DNA of 64,000 bases from Bradyrhizobium jicamae (GTDB lineage: Bacteria > Pseudomonadota > Alphaproteobacteria > Rhizobiales > Xanthobacteraceae), in contig NZ_JAFCJX010000003.1 of NCBI RefSeq assembly GCF_018130695.1, positions 248,001 through 312,000 on the forward strand. Direction: 5' to 3'. This document shows, in pieces, positions 55,746-63,412 of the stretch. The notes under the pieces are model-generated. The model was not told the DNA's origin. It worked only from the letters and a program-made list of their open reading frames with translations, and searched no databases. Every line of letters starts with the position of its first letter. Within the stretch, counting starts at the first letter, position 1. The position numbers were made by a program, and so were the translations under genes.

Positions 55746-56726
55746 TCACACCGCGTCGGCGCGGTGCAGGCTGTCGACCGTAATGGTGCCGCGGGCACGG
55801 GAGACACAGGCGCAGATCTTGCGGTTCTCGCGCTTCTGGTGATCGCTGAAGAAGACGTCGCGGTGGTCGATCTCGCCGTCGACATCGACGACGTCGAGCG
55901 CGCAGACCCCGCATTCGCCGCGACGGCAATCGCTCATCACCTCGTGGCCGGCATCGTTGAGCACGTCGAGCAGCGAGCGGTCGCGGGGCACCACGAGCTC
56001 GATGCCTTCGTCGCGCAGCCGCACCCGGAAGGTTTCGGTCGGCAGCAGCCCGCTGGAGCCGAAGGTTTCGTAGCGCAGATCGGTCAGCGGCCGGCCGGCT
56101 GCTTCCCAGGCGTGCCGCGCGGCATCGAGCATCCGCATCGGGCCACAGAACAAGGCCATGGCCGCGTCGGGCAGTGCCGCAAAGGCGGCATCGAGATCGA
56201 GCCGCCGGCCCTCGTCGCCGGCGTGCAGGACGAGGCGATCGCCGAGCAGCTTTGTCAGTTCATCGAGATAGGCCGCATCGTCGCGCGAACGCACCGCGTA
56301 ATGCAGCGTGACATCGGCCTTGCGACGGGCGAGCGCCTGCGCCGCGCCGATGATCGGCGTGATGCCGATGCCGCCGGCGATCAGGCAGAATTTTGGCCGC
56401 GTCCAGTCGATCTGGACCAATGACGCCGGCACCGTGATGTTGAGCCGTGCGCCCGGCGCCAGCGACCACATATATTGCGAGCCGCCGCGGGAATCCGGGG
56501 CGCGGCGCACCGCGATCCGGTAACCGTCCGGACCGACCTCGCCGACCAGCGAGTAGGACCGCGTCTGCGGCTGACCATCGATGGTGACGCCGACCTGGAT
56601 ATGGCTGCCGACCGGGTAGGGCGCGGCGTTGAAATTGTCGGGGCGCAGCAGGAATTCGCGGATGCCAGGGGTCAGATCGCGCGTCGCGACCAGCGTGGCT
56701 GATGTCCAGGTTTCGATGAAGCGCAT
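55746..56726 (-). CDS. VanB/phthalate dioxygenase reductase-type oxidoreductase
   Basis: A 326-residue three-domain electron donor: a flavin domain (RSYSLVGEVGPDGYRIAVRR, residues 56-75), an NAD(P) domain (CLIAGGIGITPIIGAAQAL) and a C-terminal 2Fe-2S plant-type ferredoxin (DCRRGECGVCALDV with Cys267, 272, 275, plus a fourth Cys at 305 or 307). It passes electrons from NAD(P)H to the Rieske oxygenase encoded two genes upstream in the same operon. The order oxygenase, GntR, reductase is tight: 3 and 9 bp between genes. Confidence 0.92.
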   Translation of the reverse strand: MRFIETWTSATLVATRDLTPGIREFLLRPDNFNAAPYPVGSHIQVGVTIDGQPQTRSYSLVGEVGPDGYRIAVRRAPDSRGGSQYMWSLAPGARLNITVPASLVQIDWTRPKFCLIAGGIGITPIIGAAQALARRKADVTLHYAVRSRDDAAYLDELTKLLGDRLVLHAGDEGRRLDLDAAFAALPDAAMALFCGPMRMLDAARHAWEAAGRPLTDLRYETFGSSGLLPTETFRVRLRDEGIELVVPRDRSLLDVLNDAGHEVMSDCRRGECGVCALDVVDVDGEIDHRDVFFSDHQKRENRKICACVSRARGTITVDSLHRADAV

Positions 56727-56735
56727 GATGATCTC

Positions 56736-57488
56736 CTAGTCCACCGCCGAGCGGATCAGCGCCAGCGCCGGCAGCAGATCGAGACGGGTGCGGTTGCGCA
56801 GCGCCAGCCGCAGATTGCGCGCGGCAAGGCGGGCATGCTCGCGCATGATCGCCTCGGCGCGGCCGCCCTCGCGGTTCTCGATCGCATCGAGCACGATTCG
56901 GTGGTGATCCTGCGCGATCAGCAGGATCTGCCGCGCCTCGGGCAGCGCCGATTGCGCCATCACGAACCCGCTCGGCGAGGCGAACGGCAGCGCGGAGGCG
57001 CGGTCGATCTGGCGGGCGACCGGCGCGCTGCGCGACAGCTCGGCGAGCAGCGCATGGAAACGGCCGTTCAGCGCGACATAGGCGGAGAAGGCTTCCACCG
57101 ACATCGGATCGGGACTGATCAGCACGTCGATCTCGTTCAGGCATTCCTTCAGTGGCTCAAGATCGCGCGGCGACACGCCGCGCTCGGCGGCAAACCGCGC
57201 GGCAAGGCCTTCGAGCGTTCCGCGCAGCTCGATGGAGTCGAGGATGTCGCGTTCGGAGAACGCCTTCACCATGAAGCCGCCGGACGGGATCGCCTCCAAC
57301 AGGCCTTCCTCCTCCAGCCGCACCAGCGCCATCCGCACCGGCGTGCGTGACACACCTGTCGTCTCCACCGCCTGCAGCTCGGAGATGCGCTCGCCGGGGC
57401 GTAAGCTCCCCGACAGGATGAGATCGCGCAGCGCGAGCTGCGCGCGCACGGTTTGCGACACGGAGCGATCAGCCTCGCGCTCGGCCAT
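56736..57488 (-). CDS. GntR-family (FCD) regulator of the Rieske oxygenase module
   Basis: A 250-residue regulator: GntR helix-turn-helix QTVRAQLALRDLILSGSLRPGERISELQAVETTGVSRTPVRMALVRLEEEGLL (residues 12-65) and a helical FCD effector domain. It lies between the oxygenase and reductase genes, so it is made with them. The two GTATAC palindromes at 58577-58584 and 58638-58649 in the divergent promoter are the likely binding sites. Confidence 0.9.
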   Translation of the reverse strand: MAEREADRSVSQTVRAQLALRDLILSGSLRPGERISELQAVETTGVSRTPVRMALVRLEEEGLLEAIPSGGFMVKAFSERDILDSIELRGTLEGLAARFAAERGVSPRDLEPLKECLNEIDVLISPDPMSVEAFSAYVALNGRFHALLAELSRSAPVARQIDRASALPFASPSGFVMAQSALPEARQILLIAQDHHRIVLDAIENREGGRAEAIMREHARLAARNLRLALRNRTRLDLLPALALIRSAVD

Positions 57489-57491
57489 GGT

Positions 57492-58541
57492 CTACTCCGC
57501 AGCCTGCAGATGCGGCGGCGGATTCTCCTTCGCCACCATGCGGTCGATCACCCGCCGCGCCCACATCGCCCCGGCGTCGATGTTGAGATTGTAGAACACG
57601 CGGTCCGGATTCTCGTCCATCGCGCGCTGCTGCGCTTCCAAGATGATCTCGTCCTCATGGAAGATGCCGGCGACGCCGTCGCGGATCTCCGAGGTCAGGC
57701 GCTGCTCGGTCAGGCTGTGGTTGCGCACGAAGGCCCAGAAGTAGTGGCAGGTCTTCTCGGTCTCCGGCGTGATGGTGTTGAGCACGTAACCATTGACACC
57801 CTGCGAGCGGTCGCCCGCGGGCGCGCCGGTGCCGGCCGGCGCAACGCCGACATCGATATTGACGGTGCACGGCGCCTCGAAGCGGATGATCTGCCAGCGA
57901 TCGACCGGGCCCGGCTTGTTGAGCTGCTTGGCCCAGAACGGCGGCGGCTCGATGCCCTCCATCCAGCGCGTCACCGTCACTGTCTTCTCGCCATGGGTGA
58001 CGTCGAACGGCGCTTCGGCGACCGCCTCGTTGCCGATGCTGGAGCCATGCACGAAGGTCTCGTGCGTCAGGTCCATCAGATTGTCGACCACGAGGCGGTA
58101 GTCGCACTTCACATGAATGGTCTTGCCGTCACCGGCCCAGGCCGGGTCGTGGTTCCAGTGCATGTCCGGCACCGTGGCGGGATCGGCCAGCGCGGGATCG
58201 CCCATCCAGAGCCAGATGAAGCGATGGCGCTCGACCACGGGATAGCTGCGCACGCAGGCCGACGGATTGATCGTCTCCTGCGAGGGCATGAAGGTGCAGC
58301 GGCCCTGCGCATTGTATTTCAGGCCATGATAGCCGCAGACCACGGTGTCGCCGTCGAGCCGGCCCTTGGAGAGCGGCACCAGCCGATGCCAGCAGGCGTC
58401 TTCGAGGGCGGCGACCTCGCCGTCGTTCTTGCGGTACATCACGACGTGCTTGCCGCAGATCGTCCGCGGCAGCAGCGCATGCTTGATATCGGCGTCCCAG
58501 GCCGCCGCGTACCAGGCATTCATGGGAAATGGCTTTGTCAT
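57492..58541 (-). CDS. Rieske non-haem iron oxygenase, vanillate O-demethylase (VanA)-like
   Basis: A 349-residue oxygenase. The Rieske 2Fe-2S ligands are Cys50-x-His52 and Cys69-x2-His72 (ACWHR, CGYHG). The mononuclear iron site reads NLMDLTHETFVHG with Asp157, His160 and His165. This is the VanA-like branch, which removes O- or N-methyl groups as formaldehyde or hydroxylates rings. ATG 58541 has AGGA upstream and homology starts at MTKPFPMNAWY. It is the first gene of the operon, behind a strong promoter that overlaps a palindrome. The substrate is undetermined. Confidence 0.92.
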   Translation of the reverse strand: MTKPFPMNAWYAAAWDADIKHALLPRTICGKHVVMYRKNDGEVAALEDACWHRLVPLSKGRLDGDTVVCGYHGLKYNAQGRCTFMPSQETINPSACVRSYPVVERHRFIWLWMGDPALADPATVPDMHWNHDPAWAGDGKTIHVKCDYRLVVDNLMDLTHETFVHGSSIGNEAVAEAPFDVTHGEKTVTVTRWMEGIEPPPFWAKQLNKPGPVDRWQIIRFEAPCTVNIDVGVAPAGTGAPAGDRSQGVNGYVLNTITPETEKTCHYFWAFVRNHSLTEQRLTSEIRDGVAGIFHEDEIILEAQQRAMDENPDRVFYNLNIDAGAMWARRVIDRMVAKENPPPHLQAAE

Positions 58542-58576
58542 GGGATCCTCCCTAGGGACCTCTAATGGATACTGAT

Positions 58577-58605
58577 TGTATACATCTTTGGTCGCGAAAG
58601 CGCAA
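58577..58605 (-). promoter_or_regulatory. promoter of the Rieske operon overlapped by a TGTATACA palindrome
   Basis: On the minus strand TTGCGC (58605-58600), a 17-bp spacer and TATACA (58582-58577) form a sigma-70-like promoter 36 bp before the Rieske ATG. The -10 lies within the perfect palindrome TGTATACA (58577-58584), so a bound regulator would block it. Confidence 0.7.
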
Positions 58606-58637
58606 GATTTGGCGTTTTTCATCAGATATGGCAGTTT

Positions 58638-58649
58638 TCAGTATACTGA
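58638..58649. promoter_or_regulatory. 12-bp operator palindrome upstream of the MetE-like gene
   Basis: Perfect palindrome TCAGTATACTGA, sharing the GTATAC core with the site at 58577-58584. Centres are 63 bp apart. It ends 25 bp before the MetE-like ATG and contains a possible -10 (TATACT). Confidence 0.7.
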
Positions 58650-58674
58650 TCTGGCCAGAAACTTGAGGGATTCC

Positions 58675-59715
58675 ATGCCTCTACCGCCCCACCTCCTGCC
58701 GGCCACCGTCGTCGGCAGCTACCCGCAGCCGGACTGGCTGGTCGACCGCGCCATGCTGTCCAAGGGGGTGCCGCGCACCCGGATGCAGGCGATGTGGCGC
58801 GTGCCGGCCGAACATCTCGAAGAAGCGCAGGACGATGCGACGATCGTCGCCATCAGGGACATGGAGCGGGCCGGCATCGACATCGTCACCGACGGCGAGA
58901 TCCGCCGCGAGAGCTACTCCAACCGTCTTGCGACCGCGCTCGACGGCATCGACACGGACAATCCCGCGATGATCACCTCACGCTCCGGCCATCAGACGCC
59001 GGTGCCGCGCGTGGTCGGCCCGGTGAAGCGCCGCGGGCCGGTCGAGCAGCGCGACATGCAGTTCCTGCGCAAGAGCACCGATCGCGCCGCCAAGATCACC
59101 CTGCCCGGCCCGTTCACGATGAGCCAGCAGGCGAAGAACGAGCACTACAAGGATGACGAAGAACTCGCCATGGCGTTCGCCGACGCCGTCAATGCCGAAG
59201 CGCTCGATCTGCAGAAGGCCGGTGCCGATGTGATCCAGCTCGACGAACCCTGGGTGCGCCAAAATCCCGAACTGGCAAAACGCTATGCCGTGAAGGCGAT
59301 CAACCGCGCGCTGCAGGGTATCACCGTGCCGACGGTGGTGCATCTCTGCTTCGGCTACGCTGCGGTGGTGCCGGGCTCGAGCAAGCCTTCGGGTTATTCC
59401 TTCCTCGCCGAGCTCGACGACACCATCGCGAGCCAGATCTCGATCGAGGCGGCGCAACCAAAACTCGATCTCGGCGTGCTCGCGGATCTCTCGTCAAAGA
59501 CGATCATGCTCGGCGTGCTCGATCTCGGCGATCCCGCGATCGAGTCTGTCGAGACCGTTGCGGCACGCATCCGCAACGGCCTCAAGCACGTGCCGGCCGA
59601 GCGGCTGGTGGTCGCCCCCGACTGCGGCATGAAATACATGCCGCGCGAGGTCGCGTTCGGAAAGCTGAAGGCGATGTGCGAGGCGGCCGCAATTGTCCGC
59701 GGGGAGCTCAGCTAA
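58675..59715 (+). CDS. single-domain MetE-like (cobalamin-independent methionine synthase family) methyltransferase
   Basis: A 346-residue protein equal to the catalytic C-terminal half of MetE (full MetE is about 750). It begins LPATVVGSYPQPDWL and has DGEIRRESYSNR and the predicted zinc ligands His223 and Cys225 (VHLCFGY), Glu258 and Cys317 (APDCGMKYM), with QLDEPW at 189-193. Such core proteins act as folate-independent methionine synthases or, in related branches, thiol alkyl transferases. It diverges from the Rieske operon and shares its operators, so it probably uses something made or released by that operon. ATG 58675 follows GAGGGA. Confidence 0.85.
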   Translation: MPLPPHLLPATVVGSYPQPDWLVDRAMLSKGVPRTRMQAMWRVPAEHLEEAQDDATIVAIRDMERAGIDIVTDGEIRRESYSNRLATALDGIDTDNPAMITSRSGHQTPVPRVVGPVKRRGPVEQRDMQFLRKSTDRAAKITLPGPFTMSQQAKNEHYKDDEELAMAFADAVNAEALDLQKAGADVIQLDEPWVRQNPELAKRYAVKAINRALQGITVPTVVHLCFGYAAVVPGSSKPSGYSFLAELDDTIASQISIEAAQPKLDLGVLADLSSKTIMLGVLDLGDPAIESVETVAARIRNGLKHVPAERLVVAPDCGMKYMPREVAFGKLKAMCEAAAIVRGELS

Positions 59716-60968
59716 GCTGCGCCCGATGCCGTCAGCGGATCATAGTCCGGGCTCTTCATCAGCGTGTGCAGCTGGCGCCGTCGCACGCCCATATTGCCGC
59801 CGTCGAACAGCGGATAGGCCATCGCGTCCTGCAGCAGGCCGGCGAGCGGACATGTGTGATCGTAGCTTTCGATACCGACCACGCGCATCAGATCGGTGAT
59901 CACCCTGACCGCGGTCTCCGAGCCGAACACCTTGGCATGCAGCGCGAGCTCGAAGGCGCCGGGCGCGTTGCTGTCCATGGCGTGGCAGGCCTTCCAGCTC
60001 AGATAGCGCGCCGCCTCGATCGCCATCTTGGCATCGGCCAGCGCATAGCCGACCGCCTGGTGCTCGATGATCGGCGCGGCGCCGCCACGATGCTCGGTAC
60101 GGGCGAAGTTCAGCGCATAGAAGAAGGCCGCGCGCATCAGCGCGACGCCGAACACGCCGACCAGCGCCGCGGTGCCGGCAAAACTCATCTCGACAAGTTC
60201 GAGCCCGCCGCCGACGCGGCCGATCACATTGTCCCTGGGCGTGCGGACCTGATCGAGCCGGAAGCGCGGCGTCAGGTGGGCGCGATGCCCCATCAGGTCG
60301 GCAGCGCGCTCGAGCACGATGCCCTTGATGCCATCGGCGGAGCGCGGCACCGCGATCACCGAAATCGCGCTCTCCGGCGGCGCTGATGGATCGGTGCGAC
60401 AAACCACGCAGATCAGATCGGCGCCCTTGCCGTCCCAGCCGGTTGCGCTCGACACCCATTGCTTGGCACCGGTGATGACCCACTCGTTCCCGTCGAGGGT
60501 CGCGCTGGTTCGCAGCCCCGTTCCCGGCACCGGCGAAGCAAAATTCGCACTGCCGCCGGGTTCGCTGAAGGCAAAGGCGGCGAGCGGCGCGCCGGCACGC
60601 TCCAGGAACGGCGCGAAACAGGTCTTCTGCTGCGCCGGCGAGCCCGCCAGCAGCACCGGCATCAGGCCGAGCAGCGAGCCAAACATCGTCAGCGACACGT
60701 TGACGTCGACCGCCTGAAACTCTTCAGCGACCACGGCCATATCCAGCAGGCCGGTACCCTCGCCGCCAAGCGGCGCCGGAATCATCCGCCGCATGAAGCC
60801 TGCCTTGATCACCTGCTCATAGAACGGCTTCGTCGCCGCAAAGCGCTCGGCGGGCGTGGCCAGATGGTGCGTTGCCTCGGCGACTTCAGACAGCACCGCT
60901 TTCGCAAACGAGCGGGCGGACATCTGCAGGTCACGTTGGTCCTTGGTCAGGGTGAAATCGATCGGCAT
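59712..60968 (-). CDS. acyl-CoA dehydrogenase family protein
   Basis: A 418-residue flavoprotein of the ordinary ACAD fold: FTLTKDQRDLQMSARSFAKAVL, AFAFSEPGGSANFASPVPGTGLRTSA (FAD/substrate contacts), WVITGAKQWVSSATGWDGKGADLICVV and MRVVGIESYDHTCPLAGLLQDAMAYPLFDGGN at the flavin end. It desaturates an acyl-CoA or acts as a flavin oxygenase-like variant; the substrate is unknown. Its stop overlaps that of the convergent MetE-like gene (59712-59715). ATG 60968 is chosen; an open frame continues upstream through the iterons but lacks ACAD similarity. Confidence 0.88.
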   Translation of the reverse strand: MPIDFTLTKDQRDLQMSARSFAKAVLSEVAEATHHLATPAERFAATKPFYEQVIKAGFMRRMIPAPLGGEGTGLLDMAVVAEEFQAVDVNVSLTMFGSLLGLMPVLLAGSPAQQKTCFAPFLERAGAPLAAFAFSEPGGSANFASPVPGTGLRTSATLDGNEWVITGAKQWVSSATGWDGKGADLICVVCRTDPSAPPESAISVIAVPRSADGIKGIVLERAADLMGHRAHLTPRFRLDQVRTPRDNVIGRVGGGLELVEMSFAGTAALVGVFGVALMRAAFFYALNFARTEHRGGAAPIIEHQAVGYALADAKMAIEAARYLSWKACHAMDSNAPGAFELALHAKVFGSETAVRVITDLMRVVGIESYDHTCPLAGLLQDAMAYPLFDGGNMGVRRRQLHTLMKSPDYDPLTASGAA

Positions 60969-61104
60969 GGCCGCCTCTCCTCCGGCAGGGTCGAATGATC
61001 CAAGGTGAAGCGGCGGCCGGCCGAAGTCATTGACGCCGCGTCCACGCCCGCTTGGCAAAATGTCCACCTGACTGGCATGGGAATTGATTGTAAGCTGGCC
61101 AAGA

Positions 61105-61147
61105 CATCCGACACGACATCCGAACTGGCATCCGATCAGACATCCGA
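61105..61147. repeat. four 12-bp iterons between the acyl-CoA dehydrogenase and AraC genes
   Basis: CATCCGA recurs at 61105, 61117, 61129 and 61141, an exact 12-bp period, with a degenerate fifth copy (CAGGCGA) at 61153. The intervening five bases vary. They lie in the divergent intergenic region directly before the AraC ATG (61162), a plausible multi-site binding array for a regulator. Confidence 0.75.
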
Positions 61148-61161
61148 TCCGGCAGGCGAAC

Positions 61162-62109
61162 ATGAGCGCTTCTTGGAACATGCAGGACGTCGCACCGGCC
61201 GAGCGCTTTGCCTATTGGCGCGAAGCGGTGCTGCAGACCTATCTCCCGCTCGAACCCGAGAGGCTGGCACCGGATGATTTCGACGGCAGCATCACCAGCA
61301 TCGGAAGTGCCGCGCTGCCGCTGTCGCGGGTGCAGTCCGTCCCCAACGCGATCCATCGCACGTGGCAGGGCATCGGCCGCTTCCAGGACGGCTCGTTCTT
61401 CGCCAATCTGCAGATCTCGGGCGATGCGATCGTCGAGCAGCATGGACAAAGAACGCTGGCTCGCCCTGGCGACATCGTCCTGCTCGACACCAACGAACCC
61501 TTCGCGATGCGCTTCGAAGCCGGCTGCGACCTGATCTGTGCCAGCATTCCCGGCGCGAGGCTACGACGGCAGCTGCAGCAGTTGCCGGGCCGACCGCCCA
61601 ACGTCATCGCCGGCCGTGGCGCCGGCCGCCTCGCCTCGGCCTATCTCGGCGCGCTGCGGGACATCCCGGACGATTTCGCGCTGATCGACGATCTCGCCGC
61701 GAACCAGATCGAGAGCCTGCTGATCCGGGCCACCGCAGTCGGCACGCCGACCAGAGCCGTGGCTTCCCATCGGCAGCAGCTGTTGCAGCAGATCCAGGGC
61801 TTCATCCTGGACGAGTTGCACAACCCGCACCTCTCGGCAAAATACATCTGCCGGCAGCTGAACATCTCGCGCAGCCATTTGTTTGCCGTGCTCGCCGACG
61901 CTGGAACGACGCTGGCCACGCATATCCGTGAGGCACGGCTCCGCCACAGCCTGAGCCAGCTCCGCGATAGCAGGCTCGCCGATCTTCCCATCGGCGAGAT
62001 CGCGCTGCGCGCCGGCTTCTCCAGCCACGAAAGCTTTTCGCGCGCATTCCGCCGCGTCTACGGCATGCCGCCCGGCGCATATCGCGCCGGACGCGACGAG
62101 ACGCATTGA
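61162..62109 (+). CDS. AraC-family transcriptional regulator
   Basis: A 315-residue regulator with an N-terminal AraC-binding-like domain (SWNMQDVAPAERFAYWREAVLQTYLPLEPE, GDIVLLDTNEPFAMRF) and a C-terminal double helix-turn-helix: DELHNPHLSAKYICRQLNISRSHLFAVLADAGTTLATHIREARL and IGEIALRAGFSSHESFSRAFRRVYGMPPGAYR (FeaR/NphR-like layout). ATG 61162 is preferred because the frame upstream to 61084 encodes only the iteron-derived His-Pro repeats. It may control the divergent acyl-CoA dehydrogenase gene. Confidence 0.88.
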   Translation: MSASWNMQDVAPAERFAYWREAVLQTYLPLEPERLAPDDFDGSITSIGSAALPLSRVQSVPNAIHRTWQGIGRFQDGSFFANLQISGDAIVEQHGQRTLARPGDIVLLDTNEPFAMRFEAGCDLICASIPGARLRRQLQQLPGRPPNVIAGRGAGRLASAYLGALRDIPDDFALIDDLAANQIESLLIRATAVGTPTRAVASHRQQLLQQIQGFILDELHNPHLSAKYICRQLNISRSHLFAVLADAGTTLATHIREARLRHSLSQLRDSRLADLPIGEIALRAGFSSHESFSRAFRRVYGMPPGAYRAGRDETH

Positions 62110-62124
62110 GGGGAACGCGCGGGG

Positions 62125-63360
62125 CTAATGTCCCAGCACGTCCTTCGCGACGGCCAGCGGGTTCATCAGGCTTGCGAGATTGCGGTTCATGAGAACGGTG
62201 ACCTTGCTCGCATCGAGCGCGACCTGTCCGACAGATTTGCCCAGCCGATAATCCCTGAGATCGGAATCGCGGTAGATCGTCCCGCCGATCTTGAACTCGC
62301 CGGACGCGATCTGCTTGCGGAGATCGCTCATGCAGAAGACATAGTTCTTGTCGCCGATCCTCGTCTGCAGCACCGGCGGCACCTTGCTGCCCGCCTTGGC
62401 GGCGCGGTAGGCCTTCATCTCCTCGTCCGAAAGTTTCAAGGCCAGCGCCGTCTGCCAATTGTGCGGCGCCTGGTCGGCATAGTAGGCGGCGATCACCGTA
62501 TTGCCGGGTACCTCGGCGACCAGCATGAAATTGTGAATCGTCTTCGGCACGGGCGCATTCTTCAAATAATAATCGTGCTGGCAGGCATCGCCGGGCGCGG
62601 AGATCGCGCCGTCGGTCGCGATATAGGATTTGCGCTGCGACGCCGGCTGCACCGCTTCGGTGGCAAACAGCGGGGCATGGCCGAGCAGCGGCAGCTCCGC
62701 TTCGGGATTGGCCTTGATCGCCTTGCGCAGGTTGTCCTGCGGCAGATAGGCCGGCAAATAGCGATAAACGATGACTTCGACATCCTTGCGCGCCAGTGAA
62801 AAGAACAGGCCCGGCACCACCGACGGCTTGATCGCGAAGCCGCCCTCATGGTCGGCGTTCCGCTGCAGCGACGCGCGGATCGGAAACAGCGATGAGAACT
62901 CGTCCGTGTCCGCGGCTGGATTGAAGATCCTGGGCAGGTCCTGCAGGCAGAAGAAGGTGCGATCGCGCTGCACGCCGGCCGCATCATAGTAGATCGTCGT
63001 GAACGCCGGCAGGGTCTTCGCCCCCTGCAACACCTTGTGGTAGGCCGCGATCTCGTCGGGATCGAGCCGGATGCGCAGCAGGAACTGGTAATTGTGCGGC
63101 GGCGTACCGGAGCGGTGCTCAACGATGATGTGATCGGTGCCGTCCTGGCCGAGGATGATAAAGGAGTGCGACCCCATCCGCGCCGTCTCGCCCGGCAGCA
63201 TGTAATTGGTGCCGCAATCCCCAGCGCCGGCCGGATGGCTGCCGTCGTGATTGTGCATGTCGTCCGCCGCATAGGGCTCGGCGGCGATCGCGGGGCGGTT
63301 CGTGAACCATCCCAACTGGCAGGCGACCAATAGCAACAATAGGAAGCGGGACGGTTTCAT
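62125..63360 (-). CDS. secreted protein of unknown function with an internal duplication
   Basis: A 411-residue exported protein: signal peptide to about residue 27 (AIAA|EP). Two halves are related. CGTNYMLPGETARMGSHSFIILGQDG, then HNYQFLLRIRLDPDEIAAYHKVLQGAKTLPAF in the first half corresponds to HDYYLKNAPVPKTIHNFMLVAEVPGN, then HNWQTALALKLSDEEMKAYRAAKAGSKVPPVL in the second, each followed by a Cys-containing FFCLQDLPR or VFCMSDLRK segment. I do not recognise the family. It diverges from the exported protein at 63413, with only 52 bp between them. Confidence 0.8.
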   Translation of the reverse strand: MKPSRFLLLLLVACQLGWFTNRPAIAAEPYAADDMHNHDGSHPAGAGDCGTNYMLPGETARMGSHSFIILGQDGTDHIIVEHRSGTPPHNYQFLLRIRLDPDEIAAYHKVLQGAKTLPAFTTIYYDAAGVQRDRTFFCLQDLPRIFNPAADTDEFSSLFPIRASLQRNADHEGGFAIKPSVVPGLFFSLARKDVEVIVYRYLPAYLPQDNLRKAIKANPEAELPLLGHAPLFATEAVQPASQRKSYIATDGAISAPGDACQHDYYLKNAPVPKTIHNFMLVAEVPGNTVIAAYYADQAPHNWQTALALKLSDEEMKAYRAAKAGSKVPPVLQTRIGDKNYVFCMSDLRKQIASGEFKIGGTIYRDSDLRDYRLGKSVGQVALDASKVTVLMNRNLASLMNPLAVAKDVLGH

Positions 63361-63412
63361 CGCAATGCCTTCGAAATTGTCGGGCCGGCCGGGCCGGAGT
63401 ATCAATAGCGCC

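Noticed and set aside
61084..61161. N-terminal extension of the AraC protein encoded by the iterons
   Set aside because: The extension is only His-Pro repeats generated by the 12-bp DNA repeat, with no homology. ATG 61162 starts the recognisable domain.
60969..61181. Cys-rich N-terminal extension of the acyl-CoA dehydrogenase
   Set aside because: The GC-x-x-GC pattern comes from the same iterons read backwards. ACAD similarity begins at MPIDFTLTKDQR (60968).
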